A stretch of 24,356 bases of DNA, taken from contig CAMBRH010000009.1 in NCBI GenBank assembly GCA_945870115.1, forward strand, positions 1-24,356, written 5' to 3'. The first letter of the stretch is position 1. Each line of letters starts with the position of its first letter. The notes under the pieces are model-generated. The model was given only the letters and a program-made list of their open reading frames with translations, had not been told where the DNA came from and made no database searches. Source of the stretch: Chitinophaga pinensis. Lineage in GTDB: Bacteria; Bacteroidota; Bacteroidia; Flavobacteriales_D; Crocinitomicaceae. Position numbers and translations under genes: made by a program. Below are positions 7,482-14,230 of the stretch, in pieces.

Positions 7482-9119
7482 CTATTCTACTTCTTCCAAA
7501 GCTTCACTTAAATCCACAAAATAAAATTGTTTTGAACTATTTTCATTGAACAGCAATTTAATTTTTTGTTTTTCAATAGCTTTAATTTTATAAGAAGTCA
7601 AAAGTTGATTGTCAAAATTTTCGTCTGTAAAGCAAAAATGGTGTTTGTAATTTTTTATATCATTTGAAGTTTCATTTAGATGAATTTCTCCTAAATTACT
7701 TCCTGGAAGAAAAACAAAGTGTTGCCCCGTTTTTGCTTTAAAATTCACTTCTTGGTTGGGTAACAAAACATAAACGTAAGGTGTTACGTTCATCTTGTTT
7801 TCAAAAAGTAAGCATGTAACCTGATATGATGATTCATTCTTTAGAAATAGTGTTTTGTTTCCAGTACTTTGATTTACAGATTTAAAACCATCAAACTTCA
7901 GTTTTTTAATTTCATTATCCGAATAGATTTCACAGGAATCAACATTTCCTTGTAAGATTAATTCTTGTATTTTTAGATTATTTTGAATAAAATCTTCAAC
8001 GAATTGGTTCTTAAATTCTGTTCTGCTTTTTAAATCAATTTCAATAGGGGAGAGGTGTAAATATGCATTTCCTTGATCCAAAACTGGCTCATCAGATTCT
8101 GTTTTATGTTCCATACTTTGAATCAAAGAATCCATTAATTTCCGTTCATTAACACTAAAATTTTTAAACGCAGAATTTTCACTTAATTTAGCTTCCTTTT
8201 CTTTCCAGGTAAAAATAACATAAATTAAAACACCTAATGAAACAGCTAAAATTGGAAAAATTATTTTGTTTAATAATGTCCAAGAACTACTGATTTTTGG
8301 TTGATATTTAAAGTATTTAGCTTCGCCATTTTTGATAGATTCATGAATTTCCTTTAAATGATTTCGATGTTCTTCATTTAAATTCACTAAGTTTAATTGA
8401 CTTATAATCCAAAATACAATGCGATTACTGGAGAATTTATGCTGAAATAATGTTGTTCCTTGTTCAATTAATTCAACTTTTGAGCGATAAAATTCTTTTG
8501 TGAAATTATTTAATATGGTAATTTTTTCTTGTGAAAAATAGCTTCCTATTACTAAAATTAATTCCTTTTCACTTTTAATTTGAATTAGTTTTTCTTCAAT
8601 TTTTCTCAAATCGTTTTTAAAAATTGAGTTGATTTTATCTTGAATAATTAATGCGGCATCTGAATTTAAAATCGAAATATAAGTAGAAACTTTTTCTAAA
8701 TTTATTAAATCGGTTTTTTCCAATTTAGGAATTAATTTCTCTAGTAAAAAAGGGGAAATAAAATGTTGAAACGACTTTAACAAAAAATGATCTTTGTAGT
8801 TATTCATCAAAAAATCATTTGCTAAAAACTGCACTTTACATTCTGAAAGCAATAATTTTTCTAAATTTTTAGAATTTTTAATCCATTGTAAAAAAACAAG
8901 ATTTTCATCATTTGAAATGAAGGAAACAAAATTTTGAACCTCATTTAATTCAAGTTCTCGTTCATTAATTTTTAGTTTTTTACCTTCGGAAAAGTTAAAA
9001 TTTACTTTTTCTAAAAGTTGATTTTTTTCTATTAAAAAAGCAATAGAATCATTTTTTTCAGAAGAATTTTCAAACAAAAAAGTTTGTAATAAATCCAAAG
9101 AAATAAATGTATTCTTCAT
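7482..9119 (-). CDS. Hypothetical single-pass membrane protein
   Basis: The protein (545 aa) belongs to no family I can name. Residues 1-280 are charged, Leu/Lys/Glu-rich and predicted mostly helical. One clear transmembrane helix (KIIFPILAVSLGVLIYVIFTW) lies at about 285-305. The remaining 240 residues include polar segments and probable beta strands, such as YVYVLLPNQEVNFKAKTGQHFVF at about 455-477. No N-terminal signal is present, so the likely topology is a cytoplasmic N-terminal half and an exported C-terminal half. It starts 11 bp after the Ppx/GppA stop and must share its transcript. This architecture, a helical cytosolic part plus one helix plus an outer domain, is reminiscent of a signal-transducing or scaffold protein, but no function can be assigned. 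Confidence 0.8.
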   Translation of the reverse strand: MKNTFISLDLLQTFLFENSSEKNDSIAFLIEKNQLLEKVNFNFSEGKKLKINERELELNEVQNFVSFISNDENLVFLQWIKNSKNLEKLLLSECKVQFLANDFLMNNYKDHFLLKSFQHFISPFLLEKLIPKLEKTDLINLEKVSTYISILNSDAALIIQDKINSIFKNDLRKIEEKLIQIKSEKELILVIGSYFSQEKITILNNFTKEFYRSKVELIEQGTTLFQHKFSSNRIVFWIISQLNLVNLNEEHRNHLKEIHESIKNGEAKYFKYQPKISSSWTLLNKIIFPILAVSLGVLIYVIFTWKEKEAKLSENSAFKNFSVNERKLMDSLIQSMEHKTESDEPVLDQGNAYLHLSPIEIDLKSRTEFKNQFVEDFIQNNLKIQELILQGNVDSCEIYSDNEIKKLKFDGFKSVNQSTGNKTLFLKNESSYQVTCLLFENKMNVTPYVYVLLPNQEVNFKAKTGQHFVFLPGSNLGEIHLNETSNDIKNYKHHFCFTDENFDNQLLTSYKIKAIEKQKIKLLFNENSSKQFYFVDLSEALEEVE

Positions 9120-9130
9120 GATTTTTAGCT

Positions 9131-10015
9131 TTACAGATTTTTTTGTTCGTCTAAATATAAATCATAAATCATTCCATCGGAAAGACCAATTTTTGGCACA
9201 AAGAAATTTTGTGTTTTAATTTTCTTCAAAATGAAGGTAAAAATTTGAATTGCTGGCAAAATTACATCCGCTCTATCTGGTTTCAATTGAAACTTATCGA
9301 TTCTTTCTTCAATGCTGAGCGCAGCTAATTCAGATTCTAGTTTGTGCATTTTTCTGAGAGAAATCATTTCAGATTGTTGAGCACCAAGTATTTTATGAAC
9401 TTTATTGATATTTCCTCCCGTTGCATAAACTTGGTGAATAGTTGTTAAATCAACATTTTCCTCAATCCATGAATTCAATTCTTTCCAGATTTTTTTGTCG
9501 GTTTTTTCTTTCAAAAGTCTAATTGTACCCAATTCAAATGATTTTGCAGCGACTTTATTCCCACCTTCAAAAACACTAATTTCAGTACTTCCGCCACCAA
9601 CATCAATTACCAGGAAAGAGGATGCTTTGTCAAAATCCAATAAAAAGAAAGTGCCAAAAATTAATCTTGCTTCTTCATCACCCGAAATTATTTCAATTTC
9701 AATTCCAGTTTTTTCTTTGATTTTTTCAATTACTTCCTCTTTGTTTGTTGCTTCTCGCATAGCTGAAGTAGCACAAGCACGAATTTTTTTTACGTCAAAT
9801 ATTTCAGCAATTAATTTAAAAGCTTCGATCGTTTTGACAAAATTTTCTGTTTTTTTCTCAGAAATAAATCCTTTATCAAAAACTTCTTCACCAAGTCTCA
9901 ATGGAATTCGTGTGTAAGATATTTTTTTTACGAAAGAATGATCGCCTTCTTTCGTCACTTCCCCAACCAAAAGTCGAGCGGCATTTGTACCGATATCTAT
10001 TGCACCAAATTTCAT
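9131..10015 (-). CDS. Ppx/GppA family phosphatase (exopolyphosphatase-like)
   Basis: Members hydrolyse inorganic polyphosphate or pppGpp. The protein (294 aa) has the actin-like ATPase-fold motifs: AIDIGTNAARLLVGE at residues 5-19, the ISGDEEARLIF block at 110-120, and VIDVGGGSTEISVF at 136-149, with YATGGNINK near 197-205. It is the short form with only the two-lobed catalytic domain and no C-terminal HD-like domain, as is common in Bacteroidota. A good promoter lies directly upstream. It leads a transcript with the 545-residue membrane protein. Sequence alone does not separate polyphosphate from pppGpp as substrate. Confidence 0.92.
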   Translation of the reverse strand: MKFGAIDIGTNAARLLVGEVTKEGDHSFVKKISYTRIPLRLGEEVFDKGFISEKKTENFVKTIEAFKLIAEIFDVKKIRACATSAMREATNKEEVIEKIKEKTGIEIEIISGDEEARLIFGTFFLLDFDKASSFLVIDVGGGSTEISVFEGGNKVAAKSFELGTIRLLKEKTDKKIWKELNSWIEENVDLTTIHQVYATGGNINKVHKILGAQQSEMISLRKMHKLESELAALSIEERIDKFQLKPDRADVILPAIQIFTFILKKIKTQNFFVPKIGLSDGMIYDLYLDEQKNL

Positions 10016-10034
10016 ATTAAAAATTGAATTTATG

Positions 10035-10064
10035 CGAAAGTACTAATAATTGTGAAAAGTCAAA
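10035..10064 (-). promoter_or_regulatory. Promoter of the ppx-like operon
   Basis: The minus strand has TTTG at 10064-10061, an 18-base spacer and TACTTTCG at 10042-10035 followed by CA. This agrees with TTTG-N19-TAnnTTTG with one mismatch in the -7 box. The predicted start is near 10028, just before the ATG at 10015. It begins 8 bp past the end of the tRNA-tail repeat, whose terminators would insulate it from tRNA transcription. Confidence 0.6.
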
Positions 10065-10074
10065 CGACGAGATA

Positions 10075-10108
10075 AAAAGAAAAATCCTGAACATTAAAAC
10101 ATTCAGGA
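10075..10108 (-). terminator. Rho-independent terminator (distal, copy 1)
   Basis: On the minus strand the stem TCCTGAA...TTCAGGA (7 bp, extendable by two G-U pairs) is followed by TTTTTC and more T. It is identical to the one at 10531-10564. Confidence 0.75.
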
Positions 10109-10155
10109 CAATCTTCCCGAAAGAGGTGGAAGCCAACTTTCAAGCTTTTTTAGAC

Positions 10156-10182
10156 AAAAAATGAGCCAATTGCTTGACTCAT
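10156..10182 (-). terminator. Rho-independent terminator (proximal, copy 1)
   Basis: On the minus strand ATGAGTCAA-GCAA-TTGGCTCAT forms a 9-bp stem with one G-U pair and a GCAA tetraloop, followed by six T. It would end the GIY-YIG transcript. Confidence 0.8.
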
Positions 10183-10195
10183 TTAAGCTATTTAG

Positions 10196-10233
10196 TACCC
10201 AGGGCGGGTCCCGATGGTTATCGGGACGAACCC
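10196..10233 (-). pseudogene. tRNA-Leu 3' fragment with inserted palindrome
   Basis: The minus strand reads GGGTTCG (10233-10227), then TCCCGATAACCATCGGGA (10226-10209), then CCCGCCCTGGGTA (10208-10196). In the intact tRNA the same T-arm and acceptor strand read GGGTTCG-ATT-CCCGCCCTGGGTA. The fragment is thus a tRNA-Leu 3' end in which the ATT of the T loop is replaced by an 18-base inverted repeat with 7-bp arms. The first bases are also read as the last codons of the GIY-YIG gene. The remainder of this tRNA copy is absent. Confidence 0.8.
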
Positions 10234-10514
10234 AAAAATCTACTTTTTAATTTCACCACCATTTCTGGATATTTTTTTAGATTTTGAATGTATATTTTAC
10301 TTTTCATATTTTTTATATGTTGCTCAATTTTTCTAGCCTGAGAATAATCTAAATCAGTAATAATTAGAAACAATACCCAGTCATCAGAATTTGAAGTAAA
10401 TGACTTTTTGTATGTTAAATTTTGATGGTCTTCAAGCCTTTCAACTATATTTAAACAACTTCCAATATAAAATTTATCTAATGTTTCAGAATGTAGAATA
10501 TAAACATTTGCCAT
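10218..10514 (-). CDS. Small GIY-YIG nuclease family protein
   Basis: The protein (98 aa) consists of one GIY-YIG domain: VYIL at residues 4-7 and YIGSC at 16-20, then RLEDHQ, a central DDW segment, the EQHIKNMKS helix with its conserved Glu, and a C-terminal YIQNLKKYPEMVVKLKS. This is the compact form with no extra DNA-binding domain that is abundant in Bacteroidota. The ATG at 10514 (MANVYIL) is chosen; an open extension to 10592 only translates the flanking repeat. The last residues, LGSSR, and the stop are encoded by a tRNA T-arm fragment and its palindrome. The gene sits between two 137-bp direct repeats downstream of tRNA-Leu, suggesting it belongs to a mobile or duplicating unit. Whether it cuts DNA is unknown. 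Confidence 0.88.
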   Translation of the reverse strand: MANVYILHSETLDKFYIGSCLNIVERLEDHQNLTYKKSFTSNSDDWVLFLIITDLDYSQARKIEQHIKNMKSKIYIQNLKKYPEMVVKLKSRFLGSSR

Positions 10515-10530
10515 AATCAGTAAATAAATA

Positions 10531-10564
10531 AAAAGAAAAATCCTGAACATTAAAACATTCAGGA
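10531..10564 (-). terminator. Rho-independent terminator (distal, copy 2)
   Basis: The minus-strand stem TCCTGAA/TTCAGGA is followed by a T-rich run. It is the second of two terminators in the tRNA-Leu tail and lies just upstream of the GIY-YIG start codon. Confidence 0.75.
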
Positions 10565-10611
10565 CAATCTTCACGAAAGAGGTGGAAGCCAACTTTCAAG
10601 CTTTTTTAGAC

Positions 10612-10638
10612 AAAAAATGAGCCAATTGCTTGACTCAT
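10612..10638 (-). terminator. Rho-independent terminator of tRNA-Leu (proximal, copy 2)
   Basis: On the minus strand a 9-bp stem with a GCAA loop (ATGAGTCAA/TTGGCTCAT) and six T begins about 13 bases after the tRNA. It is the likely end of the tRNA transcript. Confidence 0.85.
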
Positions 10639-10651
10639 TTAAGCTATTTAG

Positions 10652-10733
10652 TACCCAGGGCGGGAATCGAACCCGCACTCCTTGCGAAACTGGATTTTGA
10701 ATCCAGCGCGTCTACCAATTCCGCCACCTGGGC
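10652..10733 (-). tRNA. tRNA-Leu (anticodon CAA)
   Basis: The minus strand folds into a class II tRNA of 82 nt. The acceptor arm is GCCCAGG with CCTGGGT (G1-U72 wobble), and the D arm contains GGTAGAC. The anticodon stem CTGGA/TCCAG encloses TTCAAAA with anticodon CAA. A long variable arm around TTTCGCAAGGAGT follows, then a T arm GCGGG-TTCGATT-CCCGC. The CCA end is not encoded. Anticodon CAA reads UUG leucine codons. It is intact, but its 3' end is shared with a direct repeat, and broken tRNA-Leu pieces lie on both sides. Confidence 0.95.
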
Positions 10734-10742
10734 ATTTGTTTT

Positions 10743-10788
10743 CCCTCGTGTCTACCTCCCGATAGCTATCGGGATCCGCCACTCGGGC
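10743..10788 (-). pseudogene. tRNA-Leu 5' fragment with inserted palindrome
   Basis: The minus strand reads GCCCGAGTGGCGGA (10788-10775), then the perfect 18-bp palindrome TCCCGATAGCTATCGGGA (10774-10757), then GGTAGACACGAGGG (10756-10743). The intact neighbour reads GCCCAGGTGGCGGA-ATT-GGTAGACGCG at the same place, so the palindrome stands in for ATT in the D loop. The GACACGAGGG part differs from the CAA tRNA and looks like another leucine isoacceptor. The fragment stops before the anticodon and lies 9 bases upstream of the intact tRNA. Confidence 0.75.
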
Positions 10789-10831
10789 AATTAATCTTTC
10801 AGAAAATAATTTCTAATTCTTAATTGGACTG

Positions 10832-10839
10832 CAAAAGTA
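10832..10839 (-). promoter_or_regulatory. Possible -7 box for tRNA-Leu
   Basis: The minus strand has TACTTTTG followed by CAG, a full match to TAnnTTTG. No TTG is seen 18-21 bases upstream. The transcript would run through the broken tRNA 5' fragment before the intact tRNA. Confidence 0.45.
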
Positions 10840-10942
10840 ATAGAATTTTTTATTTTATTGACTAAATTTTAAAAAAAACCAATAAATATTCACTAATTTC
10901 ATTTTCTTATCGTTAATTTGTAACTTAATTAAGAAAGAACAC

Positions 10943-12178
10943 ATGTCAAAAATCTTAATCAAAAATATAAAAGGACTCGTTCAATGTGGAGAAAATCTTC
11001 CATACATTGTAAAAGGTTCTGAAATGCAAATATTACCAATTCTGGAAAACGCCTTTTTAGCAATTGAAGATGATTTAATAGTTGAATACGGTTTAATGAA
11101 AGAATGGGGAGGAATCACTGATTGGCGCGATGTTGAAGTTATTGATGCTGAAGGAAAATACGTTTTTCCTGCATTTTGCGATTCCCACACACACATTGTT
11201 TTCGCAAAATCTCGGGAAGAAGAATTTGTTGACAGAATTAAAGGTTTAACTTACGAGGAAATCGCATTAAAAGGAGGAGGAATTTTAAATTCAGCAAGAA
11301 GATTGAGTGAAAAATCAGAAGATGAACTTTTTGAAGAAGCTGTGAAGCGCGTAAAATTGGTAAACTCTTATGGTACTGGAGCTTTGGAAATTAAATCTGG
11401 CTATGGATTAAGTGTTGAGGCAGAATTAAAAATATTACGTGTTATAAAACGCATAAAAGAATCTGTCAGTTTTCCTGTAAAAGCGACTTTTTTAGGAGCA
11501 CATGCTTTTCCAAAAGAGTTTAAAGAAAATCACCGTGGATATATTGATTTGATTATCAACGAAATGCTACCAAAAATTTGGGAAGAAAAATTAGCAGATT
11601 ACATCGATGTTTTTTGTGAAAGAAATTATTTTTCCTTAGAAGAAATGGAAGAAATTTTGCTTGCTGGAAAGAAATACGGATTGATTCCAAAAGTTCATGT
11701 AAACCAATTTTCAATTATGGACGGAGTTTCAAAAGCAATCGAATTGGGGGCTTTGTCGGTGGATCATTTAGAAGAAATTTCTGATGCAGACATTGAAGCA
11801 TTAAAAAACTCAAATTGTATGGCAACTTTATTGCCAAGTTGTTCACATTTTATTTCCATTCCTTTTGCAAATGCACGAAAAATGATTGATGCTGGTTTAC
11901 CTGTCGCTTTAGCAAGTGATTTTAACCCAGGAACAACTCCTACGGGAAATTTGCAAGTTGTTTTGAGTTTGGCTTGCGTAAAAATGAAAATGACACCAGA
12001 AGAAGCGATTAATGCTTTGACAATAAACGCAGCATATGCGATGGGAATTTCAGAAACGCATGGATCCATTTCTTTAGGAAAAAAAGCACATATCATCATA
12101 ACAAAAGAAATTCCTTCATTGGCATATTTACCTTATGCTTTTGGTGATAATCATGTAGAAAAAACGATTGGCTTTTGA
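10943..12178 (+). CDS. hutI: Imidazolonepropionase
   Basis: HutI hydrolyses 4-imidazolone-5-propanoate to N-formimino-glutamate, the third step of histidine degradation. The 411-residue protein is a normal-length amidohydrolase. It has the metal ligands H82 and H84 in CDSHTHIVF, the substrate loop EIKSGYGLS at about 149-157, GAHAFP at 185-190, H252 in KVHVNQFS, and D326 in ALASDFNPGT. No other hut genes are present in the window. Its stop codon overlaps the next gene's TTG start (TTGA), so a glycosyltransferase is translated from the same message although it has no evident metabolic link. About 150 bases of gene-free AT-rich sequence precede it; I could not place a convincing promoter there. 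Confidence 0.96.
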   Translation: MSKILIKNIKGLVQCGENLPYIVKGSEMQILPILENAFLAIEDDLIVEYGLMKEWGGITDWRDVEVIDAEGKYVFPAFCDSHTHIVFAKSREEEFVDRIKGLTYEEIALKGGGILNSARRLSEKSEDELFEEAVKRVKLVNSYGTGALEIKSGYGLSVEAELKILRVIKRIKESVSFPVKATFLGAHAFPKEFKENHRGYIDLIINEMLPKIWEEKLADYIDVFCERNYFSLEEMEEILLAGKKYGLIPKVHVNQFSIMDGVSKAIELGALSVDHLEEISDADIEALKNSNCMATLLPSCSHFISIPFANARKMIDAGLPVALASDFNPGTTPTGNLQVVLSLACVKMKMTPEEAINALTINAAYAMGISETHGSISLGKKAHIIITKEIPSLAYLPYAFGDNHVEKTIGF

Positions 12179-13269
12179 AAACAAAAAAGCAAAAAGTTTT
12201 AGTAAGCGTAACGAATGACTTAGTTACTGACCAACGAGTTCATAAAGTATGTACTTTTTTTCATGAAAATGATTTTGAAGTCACTTTAATTGGCAGAAAA
12301 TTAAAAAATTCTGTAACCTTAAATAGAGTTTACAAAACAAAAAGATTTAAGCTCTTATTTACAAAAGGAGCGATGTTTTATGCCAACCATAATTTTCGTT
12401 TATTTTGCTATTTGTTGTTTCACAAATCGGATATTTTATTGTCGAATGATTTAGACACTTTACTTCCTAATTATTTAGTTTCAAAAATTAAGAAAGTGAA
12501 ATTAGTTTACGATTCTCATGAATATTTTACGGAAGTACCAGAGTTAACAAACAGACCAAAAGTTAAACGAATTTGGGAAAAAATAGAATCGTCAATATTC
12601 CCAAAATTAAAATCTGTTTATACAGTAAATGAAAGTTTAGCAACTCTTTTTTCAACTAAATATAAAGTTGATGTTTCTGTTGTCAAAAATGTGCCAAATT
12701 ATTTTGAAAATGGTGACTTAGAAAAAAATGAATTTCCAACAGTTTTTTATCAAGGAGCTTTAAATAAGGACAGAGGTTTAGAAGAATTAATTCAGGCTTT
12801 TTCCTTTTTAGAAAACACTCAACTTCAAATTGCTGGGGATGGAGATATAGTGGAAGGTTTAAAAACATTGGTTTTAAACTTAAAATTAACTGAAAAAGTA
12901 ACATTTCTAGGCAAAATTCCCTTTGAAGAATTAAGAAAACACACTTCAAAAGCGCATCTTGGTGTTACACTTGAAAAAGATACAAATTTGAACTATAAAT
13001 TCGCCTTACCAAATAAACTGTTTGACTATATTTCTTGTAATTTACCTGTTCTAAGCTGTGATTTAATAGAAATAAAAAACATTGTTGAAAAATATGATAT
13101 TGGTATTACGATTTCAGAAATAAAACCAGAAATCATTGCTGAAAACATTCAATTTATGTTTGAGAACCAATCAAAAATGGATTTTTGGACAGCAAACACA
13201 AAAATTGCTGCTAAACAATTGTGTTGGGAGAACGAAATTAAAGTTCTGAAAAAGATTTATTTAGAATAA
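12175..13269 (+). CDS. Glycosyltransferase family 4 (GT-B fold)
   Basis: The 364-residue protein starts KVLVSVTNDLVTDQRVHKVC, the usual N-terminus of a Bacteroidota GT4 group. It has a GT-B nucleotide-sugar binding half with FYQGALNKDRGLEELIQAF at about 190-208 and the conserved NKLFDYISCNLPVL at about 280-293. The sugar donor and acceptor cannot be read from sequence; envelope or exopolysaccharide synthesis is the general expectation. The only start consistent with the family is TTG at 12175, because the nearest in-frame upstream codon that matters is a stop at 12148. That TTG overlaps the hutI stop as TTGA, implying reinitiation. Its 3' end overlaps the convergent GT2 gene by 13 bp. Confidence 0.88.
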   Translation: MKTKKQKVLVSVTNDLVTDQRVHKVCTFFHENDFEVTLIGRKLKNSVTLNRVYKTKRFKLLFTKGAMFYANHNFRLFCYLLFHKSDILLSNDLDTLLPNYLVSKIKKVKLVYDSHEYFTEVPELTNRPKVKRIWEKIESSIFPKLKSVYTVNESLATLFSTKYKVDVSVVKNVPNYFENGDLEKNEFPTVFYQGALNKDRGLEELIQAFSFLENTQLQIAGDGDIVEGLKTLVLNLKLTEKVTFLGKIPFEELRKHTSKAHLGVTLEKDTNLNYKFALPNKLFDYISCNLPVLSCDLIEIKNIVEKYDIGITISEIKPEIIAENIQFMFENQSKMDFWTANTKIAAKQLCWENEIKVLKKIYLE

Positions 13270-14162
13270 TTCCTCCTTTCTTGAATGTAAAAACCAAGTT
13301 TATAAAAATCAAAGAAAAACAAATTCGCTTTTCCATTTAAAAAATGATTTTTCAATGCTTTTCCAAAAAGTTTAAATAAAATTAATGGAATGAAAATCAA
13401 GTTTAATCGCTGCAATTTTTCATAAATCTGAATCAATTTAATACTTTCTCTAAATTCTTGTGAATGATCAATTTCGTGTTGAATGAAAAGTAAACTTTTA
13501 ATTGCTGTCTCCGTTTTCTCAATAAATTTTTTATTTGAATCCAATCCAATATGATAAACTGAATTGTTTGAATGAAAAATTGAAATGTTTTTTTTCTTCA
13601 ATTCTAATCCAAATAAAGTATCTTCATGACCATAATTTGCAATTTTTTCATTGAATTTTTCTTTCTCAAATAAGGACTTTTTTATGATAAAATTATTCGT
13701 CATAAAAGATTGATAAGGATTCAATTTTCTATTTTCTGCACTTTGCTGCTGACGTTTTAAACCATACTTCCAATTCAAAAGACAATTTTTATCTTTTAAT
13801 TCATTTTCATAAATACTTCCTCCAAAAATTACTTGAGGATTTTCATTCATTAATAAAGAAATGTAATTTTCTAAATAAGTTTCTGACACTAGCTTTGCAT
13901 CACAATCTAAAAAAAGTAAATTTTCAAATTGAGCATAAGCTAAAAATAAATTTCTAATTTTTGAACGACCAATATTTTCCTCAAGTTCAATGTATCTTGC
14001 TTTTTCACAAGAAGGTTTATTAATATTCTTGAAACTTTTTTCGGAACAATCATCAATTAAAATTAATTCAAAAGGAACCGTCAATTTATTCCCTTGACTG
14101 AGTAAATCGGCAACTAAAGAACAGACATCAAAATTATAAATAGGGATACAAATACTTAACAT
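13257..14162 (-). CDS. Glycosyltransferase family 2 (GT-A fold)
   Basis: The 301-residue protein has GT2 hallmarks: LSICIPIYN at residues 2-10, LILIDDCS at 33-40, NIGRSKIRNLFL at 63-74, the DxD-type LFLDCDAK at 83-90, and GHED at 178-181 as the likely catalytic-base region. The C-terminal 100 residues are basic and hydrophobic (e.g. FIPLILFKLFGKALKNHF), suggesting membrane association without a clear transmembrane helix. Donor and acceptor are unknown. It is convergent with the GT4 gene and divergent from the histidine kinase. Confidence 0.88.
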   Translation of the reverse strand: MLSICIPIYNFDVCSLVADLLSQGNKLTVPFELILIDDCSEKSFKNINKPSCEKARYIELEENIGRSKIRNLFLAYAQFENLLFLDCDAKLVSETYLENYISLLMNENPQVIFGGSIYENELKDKNCLLNWKYGLKRQQQSAENRKLNPYQSFMTNNFIIKKSLFEKEKFNEKIANYGHEDTLFGLELKKKNISIFHSNNSVYHIGLDSNKKFIEKTETAIKSLLFIQHEIDHSQEFRESIKLIQIYEKLQRLNLIFIPLILFKLFGKALKNHFLNGKANLFFFDFYKLGFYIQERRNYSK

Positions 14163-14181
14163 TTAACTGAATTTACCTCCA

Positions 14182-14189
14182 CAAACTTA
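14182..14189 (-). promoter_or_regulatory. Possible -7 box for the 13257-14162 GT2 gene
   Basis: The minus strand has TAAGTTTG, matching TAnnTTTG, about 20 bases before the start codon. A GGAGG follows it but is 13 bases from the ATG, too far for an ordinary ribosome binding site. Confidence 0.4.
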
Positions 14190-14230
14190 TAAAAATTAAT
14201 CTACTTTGTGTTAAAAAAAGTTAAGCATTG

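Larger units (their letters stand above)
10072..10208 (-). repeat. 137-bp direct repeat, copy 1 (tRNA-Leu 3' end plus tail)
   Basis: This is a copy of 10528-10664, offset exactly 456 bases, with one mismatch (10117 versus 10573) and no gaps. On the minus strand it begins with CCCGCCCTGGGTA (10208-10196), the last 13 nt of tRNA-Leu, and continues through both terminators found after the intact tRNA. Here the rest of the tRNA is missing. Together the two copies flank the GIY-YIG gene. Confidence 0.95.
10528..10664 (-). repeat. 137-bp direct repeat, copy 2 (within and after intact tRNA-Leu)
   Basis: This copy comprises the 3' 13 nt of the intact tRNA-Leu and its 124-base downstream tail with two terminators. 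It matches 10072-10208 at 136 of 137 positions. The near identity indicates a recent duplication or ongoing gene conversion. Confidence 0.95.

Noticed and set aside
9495..9917. Long open frame on the plus strand inside the ppx-like gene
   Set aside because: It is antisense to well-conserved Ppx/GppA motifs and has no recognisable content. The same reasoning applies to other antisense frames, e.g. in obgE, hutI and the GT9 gene.
10515..10592. N-terminal hydrophobic extension of the GIY-YIG protein
   Set aside because: It is encoded by the tRNA-tail repeat including a terminator; the apparent transmembrane segment is an artefact, and MANVYIL is the domain start.
10072..10664. CRISPR array or integrase att pair
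   Set aside because: Only two repeat copies exist, each 137 bp and ending in tRNA sequence, with a coding gene between them; there is no integrase, so neither label is justified.
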